A stretch of DNA of 64,000 bases from the NCBI RefSeq assembly GCF_004014775.2, contig NZ_CP042810.1, forward strand, positions 68,759 to 132,758, read 5' to 3'. The position numbers and the translations under genes are program-made. Every line of letters begins with the position of its first letter. Positions within the stretch are counted from its first letter, which is position 1. The DNA is from Acetobacter oryzoeni (GTDB taxonomy: Bacteria > Pseudomonadota > Alphaproteobacteria > Acetobacterales > Acetobacteraceae). Below the pieces are notes generated by a model that was given only the letters and a program-made list of their open reading frames with translations, was not told where the DNA came from and ran no database searches. Of this stretch, positions 19,601-27,197 are shown piece by piece.

Positions 19601-20483
19601 ACGCGAACAGAAAGTGGTGATTAGCAAAAGCCGCCTTCACGAATGGGCGAAACACTACCCATACGCTTATGGGATCGATGAAACGACCGCTAATCTCTTT
19701 TACACCACTACTGCAGACCTTCGACTGTCGGAGCTTCCTAGCGGACCGACTGTCATGGTCGCCGAAACGAAATTACAAGAATTTCCGCCAAATCTTCTGT
19801 TTGTCGAAGATAAATTTGCCGGACGCATTCAGCCAATGGCGGCTACGCCGTCCTTGGCGTGGCTCGGCCAAGCTCAAGAAATCGGTCTCATTGGTGATGG
19901 TCGAATGTGTGCTTGGATATCTACCGCTGAAGGTGAAGGGTCGCAAACGCTGCCCATGATAGCGCAGAGACTCGAACCGACTTTTGAGCGCTATGGATTT
20001 GAGGTCGACAATGGTCCGAACCTGCCTGCGACATTCGCGGGCGCAACGATTGCCGTTGTAACAGCCCATGGCAGCGTGAATTCCGAGGGACGTTACTTTC
20101 AGATGGTGTCAGATGAAGGTATTTTGTGCGTCACATCTGGTGAATTAGCGAATGCACTGCGAAATGTGGGGGTAGTCATCCTGTTCGTCTGTAGCGCAGG
20201 CCGTGCCGACAAGCACCCGACAGCTAACACCGTGCTGGGTCTATCAAAGCAAATTATCGACCGCGGCTGCACTGCGGTCATTGCTTCACCGTGGCCATTG
20301 GATGCTCGAGTACCATCGCATTGGCTGCCTGCTTTTTTGGAGAAGTGGATGGCCGGTGCAAATGTCGCACAGGCGAATTTCGATGCTAACAAGGTTGTAG
20401 ACCAGCAGTTCTCGAACGATCCAGCGCGCGGACTGGCAATGACAGTATATGGCAATCCGCTTATTGCGCGAACTGTCTCCTAG
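16641..20483 (+). CDS. CHAT-domain (caspase-like) protease with TPR-type repeats
   Basis: 1280 aa from the ATG at 16641; the ATG at 16683, with GAGGAG 12 bp upstream, is an alternative start. The long N-terminal and central part is helical with TPR-like spacing (for example ARIAQHANASALAIKLLEPA). The last 250 residues form a CHAT cysteine-protease domain. The catalytic histidine is His1143 in VVTAHGSVN and the cysteine is Cys1184 in ILFVCSAGRAD, followed by the GCTAVIASPWPLDA strand and a closing MTVYGNPLI. CHAT proteases act in bacterial programmed-death or immune systems, usually by cleaving a partner after activation. Here the co-directional upstream gene (gap about 420 bp) is the obvious partner candidate. 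The substrate is unknown. Confidence 0.85.
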   Translation: MTQGTRNDEETPVPMDRSDLNAIAKKILAFIAECPDVRGGADIYCLDFATAQERSGILLAVLSGVSDEKEQPLIQRYLVIAPPGADIEEWQKAIWAQFSTTFAFLAKRKMEEREADLRRSMLQVVVADDLRHETVITLLAAQSDRTAVIVTNAAGYRDESVKSFVTPNASKLLLSEDVWVPQVHALAVAATETAKDRQVYVAIDTGKFSPTRTELQHLLASIDACGVMGACGIDDPETVLAQHVDRWDKWITEGRLGVALKDVEALPTKFDSQKPFLRIQLMSRAGRNLDALASIREEVEIDRNLDARSRTKLARIAQHANASALAIKLLEPAIAQLDNLGLLTSALDTAQDANAPKLVTQAIERLTSLYPESAIVREFRINELLADRDYSGAALFARNHCTDRSTFFYETLGQYLSVSNVPDYRSLIDKADGDVPLSESFRMACVNDALNRSLPVHAFDLVLPLPKASQQAKYGEQLLLRTLRFILLEKAKIGTWPVNEDRFADAVIVLITRLAADPARHELRIGLIELLQPAVAGTTGLAFATFIVLRLSAKPITINKIALPGKADPAWLIGKDVFLQGAFSWMASEQPMVLGRLPLPIDLLKEPADEVLSAIAKFLTYGPISGDGDDDVIKSWLGLGCAVAPYSSYPDYDLRLIRLAAGKFANVGAGQVARDLAEQALSASYGTARRRRLGWFAMADTYARQGNVIEALIAMACTFAADTEGDAEEIYQEFTCLARILRDCQLPDDAREAVAQARVMLGVIGLTEQFGLQLDTLELQIRQRQLDACGGAGFEALLADAIEHGRDVLRRGGESVPPGVLLGQLLRIARLHDIPVADDVDAVMKGLRERAGGGFDGLVETITAVRPTKNQLLLVARNGGVGRYSDDVGFDTRGSALLASRALSSSEFLSDPIGTSFALDLLADRGVALPGWDEAAVPPDLPGTIEKSAEIARQISLTGVNVVQVGFDEEGHLIRVSTVGGVVGEPVREQKVVISKSRLHEWAKHYPYAYGIDETTANLFYTTTADLRLSELPSGPTVMVAETKLQEFPPNLLFVEDKFAGRIQPMAATPSLAWLGQAQEIGLIGDGRMCAWISTAEGEGSQTLPMIAQRLEPTFERYGFEVDNGPNLPATFAGATIAVVTAHGSVNSEGRYFQMVSDEGILCVTSGELANALRNVGVVILFVCSAGRADKHPTANTVLGLSKQIIDRGCTAVIASPWPLDARVPSHWLPAFLEKWMAGANVAQANFDANKVVDQQFSNDPARGLAMTVYGNPLIARTVS

Positions 20484-20897
20484 TGTATCCGTGGTAATCA
20501 AGTGGCTGGATACACTGCTGAGAATCTAGTCGAGGCGACTCGTGTCATCGTATCAGGCTTGAAGTCGTCAAATTGGCCTGAAGCCAATCACGTTTTGCTC
20601 TGCTGTCGTGCCGACGGGTCGTAGAATGGTCTTTCGCACGGGCGACACGATGGCGCAGACTTGTCAAGAATTACGAGCGTTACGCTTTAACGCCCGCAAG
20701 TTTTTATGTCATCGCTTTCGCATGCTTCATGCTAAGAACTGCAGCTACTCATTTAAGTTGCATAATCTCATCTAGATTTCCGTGTTTCTAAATACTTGGC
20801 GCGAATCCCCTTTGTAGGAATGACTGCTTCCTGCTCACCATTACTGTTACCAGACATTCCGTTATCCCCCCAAATCTGACATCAAGAGGGGGTTCAC

Positions 20898-20920
20898 GGG
20901 GGAGAGCATTGCTCTCCCCC
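20898..20920. terminator. Perfect 10-bp stem hairpin
   Basis: GGGGGAGAGC, a three-base loop, then GCTCTCCCCC. It lies downstream of the CHAT gene on the plus strand and of mazF on the minus strand, so it may end either transcript. No T run follows directly, so an intrinsic terminator is not certain. Confidence 0.5.
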
Positions 20921-20930
20921 TGACCAGTTT

Positions 20931-20966
20931 GCAAACCATCGCGACACAACGTGTCCGCTGGTTTGC
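20931..20966. repeat. Long imperfect inverted repeat
   Basis: GCAAACCA...GACAC, a three-base loop, then GTGTC...TGGTTTGC; about 14 of 16 positions can pair. It sits 10 bp after the perfect hairpin. Its function is unknown; an oriT- or attC-like fold is possible but no relaxase or integron integrase is nearby. Confidence 0.45.
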
Positions 20967-21034
20967 ACGGCTGGCTCCCTGTTTTCTCCCTGTTTTTCTT
21001 TTATTATTGAAAATTATCGGAAAACTTACTTTTA

Positions 21035-21379
21035 TCACCCGACTAGCAACCGGATACGCTGTCGAATGGCCTCAAGCTCTTCGGGTAAAACTTTGCCTTT
21101 GAGCTTTGCCTTTCTCACGCGCCAATCCAGACTTCTCACCTGATCTGACAAGGCCACACTGGCAGTTTTTCCAGTCAGAGCCACTTCAAAAGGATAGCCT
21201 TTGATCTTGGTTGTTGTCGGACAGCACAGCATCATACCAGCCTTGGCATTATAACTTGCAGGACTCAGCACAACAGCAGGCCGGTGTCCTGCCTGCTCCC
21301 TGCCCGCCTGCGGATCAAATTCCAGCCAGACAATCTCCCCGCAATCAGGAACCCAGACAGTCTTTGCTTTGGCACTCAC
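21035..21379 (-). CDS. mazF: MazF/PemK-type endoribonuclease toxin
   Basis: 114 aa. The MazF fold signature is clear: PDCGEIVWLEFDPQAGREQAGHRPAVVLSP at the N-terminus with the catalytic arginine in HRPAVV, CCPTTTKIKGYPFEV in the middle, and ALSDQVRSLDWRVRKAKL with the second active-site region. MazF cleaves single-stranded mRNA at short motifs and halts translation. Its start overlaps the antitoxin stop by 4 bp (ATGA), the usual translational coupling. The pair probably stabilises the plasmid. Confidence 0.95.
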   Translation of the reverse strand: MSAKAKTVWVPDCGEIVWLEFDPQAGREQAGHRPAVVLSPASYNAKAGMMLCCPTTTKIKGYPFEVALTGKTASVALSDQVRSLDWRVRKAKLKGKVLPEELEAIRQRIRLLVG

Positions 21380-21618
21380 CAGCTTTCACCACCAACAGAC
21401 GAACCGAAATCAATTTCATCATGGCGGTTCTCGTTCGTAATGCCTGACACTAACTCTTCCAGTTTGAGAGGTAACGCTCTGACTGGTTCTATGATAATCC
21501 TCCCATCTTCTTCTCGCACGTCGACGGCCTGATCAATCTTCAGACTGACGGCTTCAAGCACACCCGCAGGAAGACGAATGGCTGCACTGTTCCCCCATTT
21601 CCTGACAACGCCCTGCAT
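21376..21618 (-). CDS. mazE: MazE-type antitoxin
   Basis: 80 aa. The N-terminal AbrB/MazE swapped-hairpin DNA-binding domain is shown by VVRKWGNSAAIRLPAGVLEA followed by VDVREEDGRIIIEPV. The flexible acidic C-terminus (ITNENRHDEIDFGSSVG) should wrap the toxin. It is the first gene of the mazEF operon. As in other mazEF systems the antitoxin and the complex likely repress the promoter at the palindrome just upstream (21642-21654). Confidence 0.94.
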   Translation of the reverse strand: MQGVVRKWGNSAAIRLPAGVLEAVSLKIDQAVDVREEDGRIIIEPVRALPLKLEELVSGITNENRHDEIDFGSSVGGESW

Positions 21619-21641
21619 GATGATTTTCCTTAGCTGAAGTT

Positions 21642-21654
21642 TATACGTCGTATA
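21642..21654. promoter_or_regulatory. Palindromic operator of mazEF
   Basis: TATACGTCGTATA, a perfect palindrome around one central base, 23 bp upstream of the mazE start. Position and symmetry fit autoregulation by MazE. Confidence 0.5.
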
Positions 21655-21804
21655 TACATCATATTCCCAGCAGAGGCCAAATAAATCCCTCTCTTGACTG
21701 CCTCACGGGTTTGCCCGCAGAGTGAATCCGCAGTCACCATGCGAAGGATGATTTTATCTGAAATTATCGTTCTATTTCAATGGGTTGTCTGTCTTGTTGC
21801 GACC

Positions 21805-21839
21805 AAGGCGAGCGGGTTCGAGTCCCGCAGTTCATCCCA
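21805..21839 (+). other. tRNA-3'-end-like fragment (possible attachment site)
   Basis: GCGGG-TTCGAGT-CCCGC forms a perfect T arm (21812-21828). It is followed by a 7-base acceptor-like strand AGTTCAT, one base and CCA. No 5' half with a matching acceptor (ATGAACT) is present upstream, so this is not a full tRNA. Such 3' ends are left at the borders of elements that integrate in tRNA genes. Confidence 0.35.
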
Positions 21840-22064
21840 TCAACTTATGGAAATATAATCGTAAAATAAGAATTTGATTGGTCTACGGGATTTGCCCTTT
21901 ATATCTTTCCAGCAGGCCCATCTCAGTGTCGGTCCGGCCAGATTCAACCGTCACTTTTTTAAGTCAAGACAATGGAAACCGCCCCATCACCAACCCCATG
22001 AAGATCTATTGCCAGTTGACGAAGCAACGCGAGATCGTCATGGGGCAGGCAAAAGCAGCCTTAA

Positions 22065-22565
22065 TCAACCGAGTTTCTTTTTACGTCCCCTTTTGACCTC
22101 AGGTAAACGTGTCACAATGGCATCTTCTTCTGATTTTTCGTGCTGTGGCTCGGTAATCTCTTGTGACTTGTTATTCCCCAATCCTAAGGATCGCGCTAAA
22201 CGTGATCGTTGTTCTGAATAAGCTGGCGCGACCATCGGATAATTAGCCGGCAATCCCCATTTTTTACGATAAGCTGAAGGGGTGAGGCCAAACGCTGACA
22301 TCAGATGGCGTTTGAGCATTTTCACCTTTTTCCCATCTTCTAAACAGATAATATAATCAGGAAACACCGATTTCTTAATGGGCACAGCAGGAACTAACTC
22401 TTTATCATCACTTACGTCCATTTCAACGCCCGCAAGAGCACGATAAATCTGTTGTATCAGTAAAGGTACATCGGAAAATGGTATGGTATTTCCAGACAAA
22501 TAAGCAACGACAATATCACATGTCAAATGATGCAAATAATTATCTTCGTGTTTATTATGTTCCAT
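22065..22565 (-). CDS. MucR/Ros-family transcriptional regulator
   Basis: About 166 aa from the ATG at 22565 (AAAGGA about 10 bp upstream); the frame is open to 22667. The MucR core is clear: PAVPIKKSVFPDYIICLEDGKK, KMLKRHLMSAFGLTPSAYRKKWGLP and YPMVAPAYSEQRSRLA. This is the degenerate Ros zinc finger in which one ligand cysteine remains (ICLEDG). MucR proteins bind AT-rich DNA and act as global repressors of surface and transfer genes. A second MucR lies at 52336-52914 with the same core, so the plasmid carries two. It is monocistronic and AT-rich compared with its neighbours. Confidence 0.92.
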   Translation of the reverse strand: MEHNKHEDNYLHHLTCDIVVAYLSGNTIPFSDVPLLIQQIYRALAGVEMDVSDDKELVPAVPIKKSVFPDYIICLEDGKKVKMLKRHLMSAFGLTPSAYRKKWGLPANYPMVAPAYSEQRSRLARSLGLGNNKSQEITEPQHEKSEEDAIVTRLPEVKRGRKKKLG

Positions 22566-23204
22566 AATTTTCAGATCCTTTGGAATATCTTCTTCATAAC
22601 AAGATAGCTGTATAAACATAAACGGAAAATTATAAATCGTAAATTCTTCTACCAGAGCAATATACATTCAGATTTTGTTAGAGTTCAATGTTTTAATATA
22701 GTTAAAAAGACGAAAACACAAAATATGAGGCATCTGGAATACTACTGATTAAAACGGTTCACTCCGTAACGAGATCCGACAGCTTTCAATCTCCAGAAGA
22801 TCATTCCCAAAAACCGAACTTAGGCCGGAATTGTTGGGCAATTAATTTCAAGGAAAGAATATCGATTTTGAATAAAAGACGGAGTTAGAAGTCAAGTAAG
22901 TTTAAGTATTGTAAATGGCTGGCTTTGCCATTTCCTGATGACATTCAGGCGTGATTAAACTGAGGGATATCCGAAGTCATCGGCGCGATATAGTCCTTCT
23001 ACCATCGCGTTTGATGCCTAACCGTCAAAACTAGTTAGTATGCTGCCAACGTGATTTACGGTCGAGGCTTCGTGTGTCCTCAACCGCCATTGCGCTATTG
23101 GATTTAAGCCTAATGGCGAAAACGCATCCTTAGCGTGGTTCAGGCGCAGCCGACAGTCCGATCCAAAGGACAATATGCAATGCTGTAACGTTAAACTGCA
23201 TTCG
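22566..23204. other. Intergenic, no gene supported
   Basis: About 640 bp separating the MucR and yhaV genes. It contains an AT-rich stretch upstream of mucR (probably its promoter) and a decayed repeat piece near 22805 (TTCCCAAAAACCGAACTTAGG). The frames at 23018-23371 and similar overlap yhaV and look like shadows. Confidence 0.4.
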
Positions 23205-23696
23205 TCACGAATTTGGAGGAGAGGACTTACCCAGCCTGTCAACTGTAGCCTGATCGGACGCGGCCGCACAAAGAGCGTCCCAATCGTCTGGCGGGTTGCC
23301 CTTCTGCAGCATCGCCTTGAAAACTTTGTAGGCGTCAGTCCTTGAACCATAGGTGCGCAATTTCGTCTCATCGTTCACCCAAGCGAAGATGATGATTTTT
23401 TCGGCCGAACTATAGCGGAAGAACAGGCGAAAGCGACCATTCCCGAACTTTGCCCTAAACCAATGCTTGTGCGCTTCACCAAGCGTTCCGCCTTGTCTAT
23501 AGACGGCTGCTGTCGGATCGGCAGGGATTGACTGGAAGAGCAGCTTGTTCAAGGCGGCCAATAACTTCGTGCTCGGTTTCTTTTGATATTCGTGGGGCTT
23601 TTTTTCCTTCAACTCCTCAACAGCGCCGATGAGCTTTTCCAACTGATCGAGAAAGAGCGGATGCGCGAGGATGGTCCAGCCATTAATCGTCAGCAT
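23205..23696 (-). CDS. yhaV: YhaV-type ribonuclease toxin
   Basis: 163 aa. It starts MLTINGWTILAHPLFLDQLEKL, the typical YhaV N-terminus. It also contains the conserved RAKFGNGRFRLFFRYSSAEKIIIFAWVND stretch (RelE-like fold) and a KVFKAMLQKGNPPDDWDAL C-terminus. YhaV is a ribosome-dependent RNase inhibited by its antitoxin PrlF. The gene starts 2 bp after the prlF stop, as in E. coli. It probably acts as a plasmid-addiction toxin. Confidence 0.93.
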   Translation of the reverse strand: MLTINGWTILAHPLFLDQLEKLIGAVEELKEKKPHEYQKKPSTKLLAALNKLLFQSIPADPTAAVYRQGGTLGEAHKHWFRAKFGNGRFRLFFRYSSAEKIIIFAWVNDETKLRTYGSRTDAYKVFKAMLQKGNPPDDWDALCAAASDQATVDRLGKSSPPNS

Positions 23697-23698
23697 AG

Positions 23699-24031
23699 TC
23701 AGAGCGCCACATCACCTTCAATCTCATCATCGAGATCAACGTCCATATTCCCGACGAGCGCGGCTACGCGATCAGGCAAACTGGCAGGGAGGTTGACAAG
23801 GCGTGGACGGGAATGGTCGAGCATGTCCTTCTCCAGAAATTCGAGGAAGCGCTCAACGACTGGGTCGCTTGTCTCTTCTGTGGCCTTCTCGACATGAACA
23901 CGGCGCTGATCGTCCACGACGAACGCAATACGCCCACCATAGTCTACACCTAAAGCCTTCCGGACGCTCTTGGGAATAGTCGTCTGACCCTTAGCGGTGA
24001 TAGTGCTTTCTGCTTTCAGCAAGTCGACCAT
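23699..24031 (-). CDS. prlF: PrlF (SohA)-type antitoxin
   Basis: 110 aa. The N-terminal AbrB-type swapped hairpin (ESTITAKGQTTIPKSVRKALGV) is followed by FVVDDQRRVHVEKA and an acidic C-terminus (DVDLDDEIEGDVAL) that likely binds the toxin. It is the first gene of the prlF-yhaV operon. It should neutralise YhaV and repress its own promoter. The start is the ATG at 24031. Confidence 0.92.
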   Translation of the reverse strand: MVDLLKAESTITAKGQTTIPKSVRKALGVDYGGRIAFVVDDQRRVHVEKATEETSDPVVERFLEFLEKDMLDHSRPRLVNLPASLPDRVAALVGNMDVDLDDEIEGDVAL

Positions 24032-24089
24032 GGCTTAACTCCAGTTTTAACTTTCTTCATAAGTAAGGAAATTCCCTTACTTTGTCAAG

Positions 24090-24250
24090 ATGGTCATGCC
24101 TCGGCTCAGGACCTAATGGTTTGATTGCGGAAATCTGATTCAGGCTCTGTGAAGTGACTGGAGATGAGCGAGATGTTTTGGCTGACGAACGAACAAATGG
24201 AGCGTCTGCGGCCCTTTTTCCCAAAGAGCCACGATAGAAGCCCGTGTTGA
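24090..24250 (+). mobile_element. Left-end remnant of an IS5-family element
   Basis: From the ATG at 24165 the frame reads MSEMFWLTNEQMERLRPFFPKSH and then stops. This is the usual N-terminus of IS5-family transposases common in acetic acid bacteria, cut off after about 28 codons. The preceding 70 bp (GGCTCAGGACCTAATGG onward) look like the IS left end. No right end follows. Confidence 0.6.
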
Positions 24251-24872
24251 TGAGTGTCCCAACTGATCTACCCAGTGACGCCGTTGTCAGTCGCGGCAGG
24301 GAGATAATCAACAGGTCTTCATCACGGAAACAATGGTTTCCTGATATTCTGCTTTTTTGCCGTGTGTCCACTGGACCAATGCAGGTAAAAACATGACCGC
24401 AATCAGGAAATTTCCCGATTTATTGCCGGGCTTTACTTGGCGGGATATCGAGGTGAATGACGTGCGGATCCGCACGGCTATCCTTTGGCGTCAGCAATAC
24501 GGATCTCGGTTGAACTGAAGCTTTCTCTGAAAGCCGCCTATATCTACCTTGAGCCTTTTTCTTTACCAGATGCCTGCGAAATTTTTGTTTTTTAGCTTAT
24601 GAAGCATGTTTATTAAACTGAAAGATGGATAATCAAATATCAGTCTTTACTTATTTTGATTATCTGTAGAAGCATTCAAATATAAACTATAGACTCATAA
24701 AATAGATAAAATTTCCCTATATATAAAAAATATTTTAAGAAATTACGAAAAACCATCAATAATAAATGGATTATATATTAAATATTTACGAGAGATAGAC
24801 TTGTTTTAAGACACACGCTCCTTATAAGAGTTGGACAAAACTATTATATTTTAATTTTAACATGTAGAAATA
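24251..24872. other. Intergenic debris and AT-rich leader of the acyltransferase
   Basis: The left part carries recombination debris, including the DUF1612-like coding remnant at 24491-24562. From about 24590 the DNA turns very AT-rich and leads into the acyltransferase gene, so its promoter is probably there. No further gene was found. Confidence 0.4.
24491..24562 (+). pseudogene. Remnant of a RHE_PE00001/DUF1612-like gene
   Basis: The reading frame SAIRISVELKLSLKAAYIYL is close to SATRLSDELGLSLKAAYIYL in the copies at 27.2-28.1 and 63.0-64.0 kb. At the DNA level it is clearly diverged from them, so this is an older, third copy reduced to one helix-turn-helix piece. Confidence 0.5.
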
Positions 24873-26846
24873 ATGAATATTGGCAGCATATCTTTTTCAG
24901 AAACCGTGAAAAAATTCTCGTATAGAAAAGACATTGATGGGATACGAGCTATCGCCATCCTCATGGTCATCATCAATCATCTGAATACCAAATGGCTTCC
25001 AGGTGGATATCTGGGTGTAGATATATTCTTCGTCATATCAGGATTTGTGATTACCGGAAGCTTATTTAATTATGGGCACGGGAAAGGTTTACCCTCTCTC
25101 CTATATGATTTTTATGCCAAACGACTACGTCGCATCACACCAGCACTGCTAACGAATATTGTCATTTGCAGTACTGCAGTCTGGATAATTGATCCCCAGC
25201 CACAGATTTCACTTCAAACCGGTTTTCTCGCGCTATTCGGTTTCTCCAATTTTTACTTATGGAAAATATCCCAGGATTATTTTTCTCCCTCTACAAAACT
25301 GAATGCCTTTACCCATACCTGGTCGTTAGGCGTAGAAGAGCAGATATATCTGCTCTATCCATGTCTCTTGAAAATAACCGGATTTTTTAACGAAAAGACT
25401 TCCAGACTTTTTCCATTGACCGCTATATGCGCACTTTCAATAGTCTCGGCCATCGTTTTGATGATCCTGCCAGGACATACAACAGGAGGCGCTGCCTACC
25501 TGCTTCCTTTTGGTCGTTTTTGGGAGTTTGGCATCGGATGTATTGCATGCCTCTTGTCCCTTCATTTCGAAAATCGTGATCAGAAAAATATTAAAAGCGT
25601 TATTTGTTACCTGTCTTTTCTATGCATTATTTTTTCTGCCATTCTACCGCAATATCAGAATGTGCTGTGGAACTTTCTGGCTGCCCCGGCAACAGCTGTA
25701 TTGATCCTGTTTCTACCTCATACAAACAAGGCACGTCTTTTCCTGAGTGGCAACGTATTACAGTTTTTAGGGAAAATATCGTATTCGTTATACTTATGGC
25801 ATTGGCCCATTCTATCTTTACTCAATCTGTATATGAAATCTAACACGTCATATCTTTATAACTTCCTTTTATTGACATTCTTTACGTCCATATCGTCATA
25901 TTTCATTCTGGAAAAGCGCCTGAAGACATTTTTACAAAATAAAGGAAATGTATTTTCATATTTATTATCATTGCCTCTCATTTTATTCTCGTCTTTGTAT
26001 GTATTTACATTACACAAATCTCATAATCCCCATCCTCTTGCTATAAATGGGTTTCGTTATCTTCCTGATTCATATGAGAATTTTCCTGTAAAACATACCA
26101 ACTTTTTTTACTGTACTGTAGAACTCCCCAAACGCCCTCTACATAGCAACACGATGGAGAAATGTACAATTCCACCGGCGAATAAAAACCTTCCCACTCT
26201 TTGGGTCATGGGAGATAGTCACGCAGGTCATTTGATGGGACTACTTTCCCAACTACAACAGAAGTCTGGTTACGGCATTCATCTTGTCGAAACGGTTGGT
26301 GAGCCCTTCCCAGCCTCAGGTGGTATTTCTTCTCCAGAGCGTCAAAAGCTTTGGAATGCAGCTCTTGCACGGATGAAAAGTGGCGATTTCGTTGTTCTGG
26401 GACGAATTTTTCTAACCCGAGACGGCGAGATCAAACCTTTGCCGGATATCGAGAACTGGCTGCAGCAAGTCGGAAAGATCGCATCACATCTGGAGGCCAA
26501 AAATGTCTCCATTATCATTATGTCTCCCATCCCGATGTTCAGATTTGATTCATTATATAACTGCGCTCCATCCCAATCGAATAATACGACTTGCGACATC
26601 AAGCGAAAGGACGAAGCAAAACCCCTGAATGACATCATGCACGCTATGATAGATGTTCAGGAAAACCACAAAAATCTTTATGTGTTTGATGCATTCTCAG
26701 AAATATGTCCGGAAGAATTAACCTCTTGTTCTCCCGTCAGAAATGGAATTCCCTTGTATCGCGACAAGGATCATCTGAATGTTTACGGTTCTGAAATCCT
26801 TTATAAAAACTTTTCCGGTTTCCTGAAAAATATCTCGAAACCCTGA
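24873..26846 (+). CDS. Acyltransferase family 3 / SGNH protein (OafA-type surface O-acetylation)
   Basis: 657 aa. The N-terminal 380 residues are the multi-pass acyltransferase domain: YRKDIDGIRAIAILMVIINH with the catalytic histidine, GYLGVDIFFVISGFVITG, FYAKRLRRI and SLGVEEQIYLLYP. The C-terminal 250 residues are a periplasmic SGNH esterase-like domain with WVMGDSHAGH and a closing DKDHLNVYGSEIL (Asp-x-x-His). Such proteins move acetyl groups across the inner membrane onto O-antigen, peptidoglycan or other surface glycans. The gene is markedly AT-rich compared with flanking genes, which suggests separate acquisition. It is monocistronic. Confidence 0.93.
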   Translation: MNIGSISFSETVKKFSYRKDIDGIRAIAILMVIINHLNTKWLPGGYLGVDIFFVISGFVITGSLFNYGHGKGLPSLLYDFYAKRLRRITPALLTNIVICSTAVWIIDPQPQISLQTGFLALFGFSNFYLWKISQDYFSPSTKLNAFTHTWSLGVEEQIYLLYPCLLKITGFFNEKTSRLFPLTAICALSIVSAIVLMILPGHTTGGAAYLLPFGRFWEFGIGCIACLLSLHFENRDQKNIKSVICYLSFLCIIFSAILPQYQNVLWNFLAAPATAVLILFLPHTNKARLFLSGNVLQFLGKISYSLYLWHWPILSLLNLYMKSNTSYLYNFLLLTFFTSISSYFILEKRLKTFLQNKGNVFSYLLSLPLILFSSLYVFTLHKSHNPHPLAINGFRYLPDSYENFPVKHTNFFYCTVELPKRPLHSNTMEKCTIPPANKNLPTLWVMGDSHAGHLMGLLSQLQQKSGYGIHLVETVGEPFPASGGISSPERQKLWNAALARMKSGDFVVLGRIFLTRDGEIKPLPDIENWLQQVGKIASHLEAKNVSIIIMSPIPMFRFDSLYNCAPSQSNNTTCDIKRKDEAKPLNDIMHAMIDVQENHKNLYVFDAFSEICPEELTSCSPVRNGIPLYRDKDHLNVYGSEILYKNFSGFLKNISKP

Positions 26847-27197
26847 CGGTCACAATTTTTCATGATACCAACAGTTTGATCTGATTGTGAAAGACAAGGA
26901 GTTTGAAACAACTCTCAAGAATATTTTCTACTTTATCATCATATGATAGTGCATATTTACGGTCAGTCATAATACCCCCAGATAAATTTCATGCTGGATA
27001 ATCTGTGAGTTGATACATATGTTTTGTCAGCCCAACTTTCCGGTGACTTACGGAGCTGTTACAAAATCAAGCTTCGCTCATCTGGGTATCGTCTGGTTCC
27101 CCAGGTGGACGATGGTAAAACCCATTGTATTAGTCATCGTTCTTGGCGGCAGGAACGCCAATGAGGTTTATGACGATGCAAACCGCTGTGTCTGAGT
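26847..27197. other. Intergenic, nothing recognisable
   Basis: 350 bp of low-complexity, mixed-composition DNA. The frame at 27010-27195 has no family features. Confidence 0.35.

Larger units (their letters stand above)
20484..21034. other. Intergenic region with two strong hairpins
   Basis: No gene was found. It contains a GACATTCCGTTATCCCCCC piece near 20855 (dispersed repeat), the perfect hairpin at 20898-20920 and a longer imperfect hairpin at 20931-20966, followed by a pyrimidine-rich run to about 21002. The second hairpin could be a nicking or termination structure of a lost mobilisable element, but nothing proves this. Confidence 0.4.

Noticed and set aside
20484..21034. Possible oriT in the hairpin region
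   Set aside because: No relaxase gene nearby and no recognised nic core.
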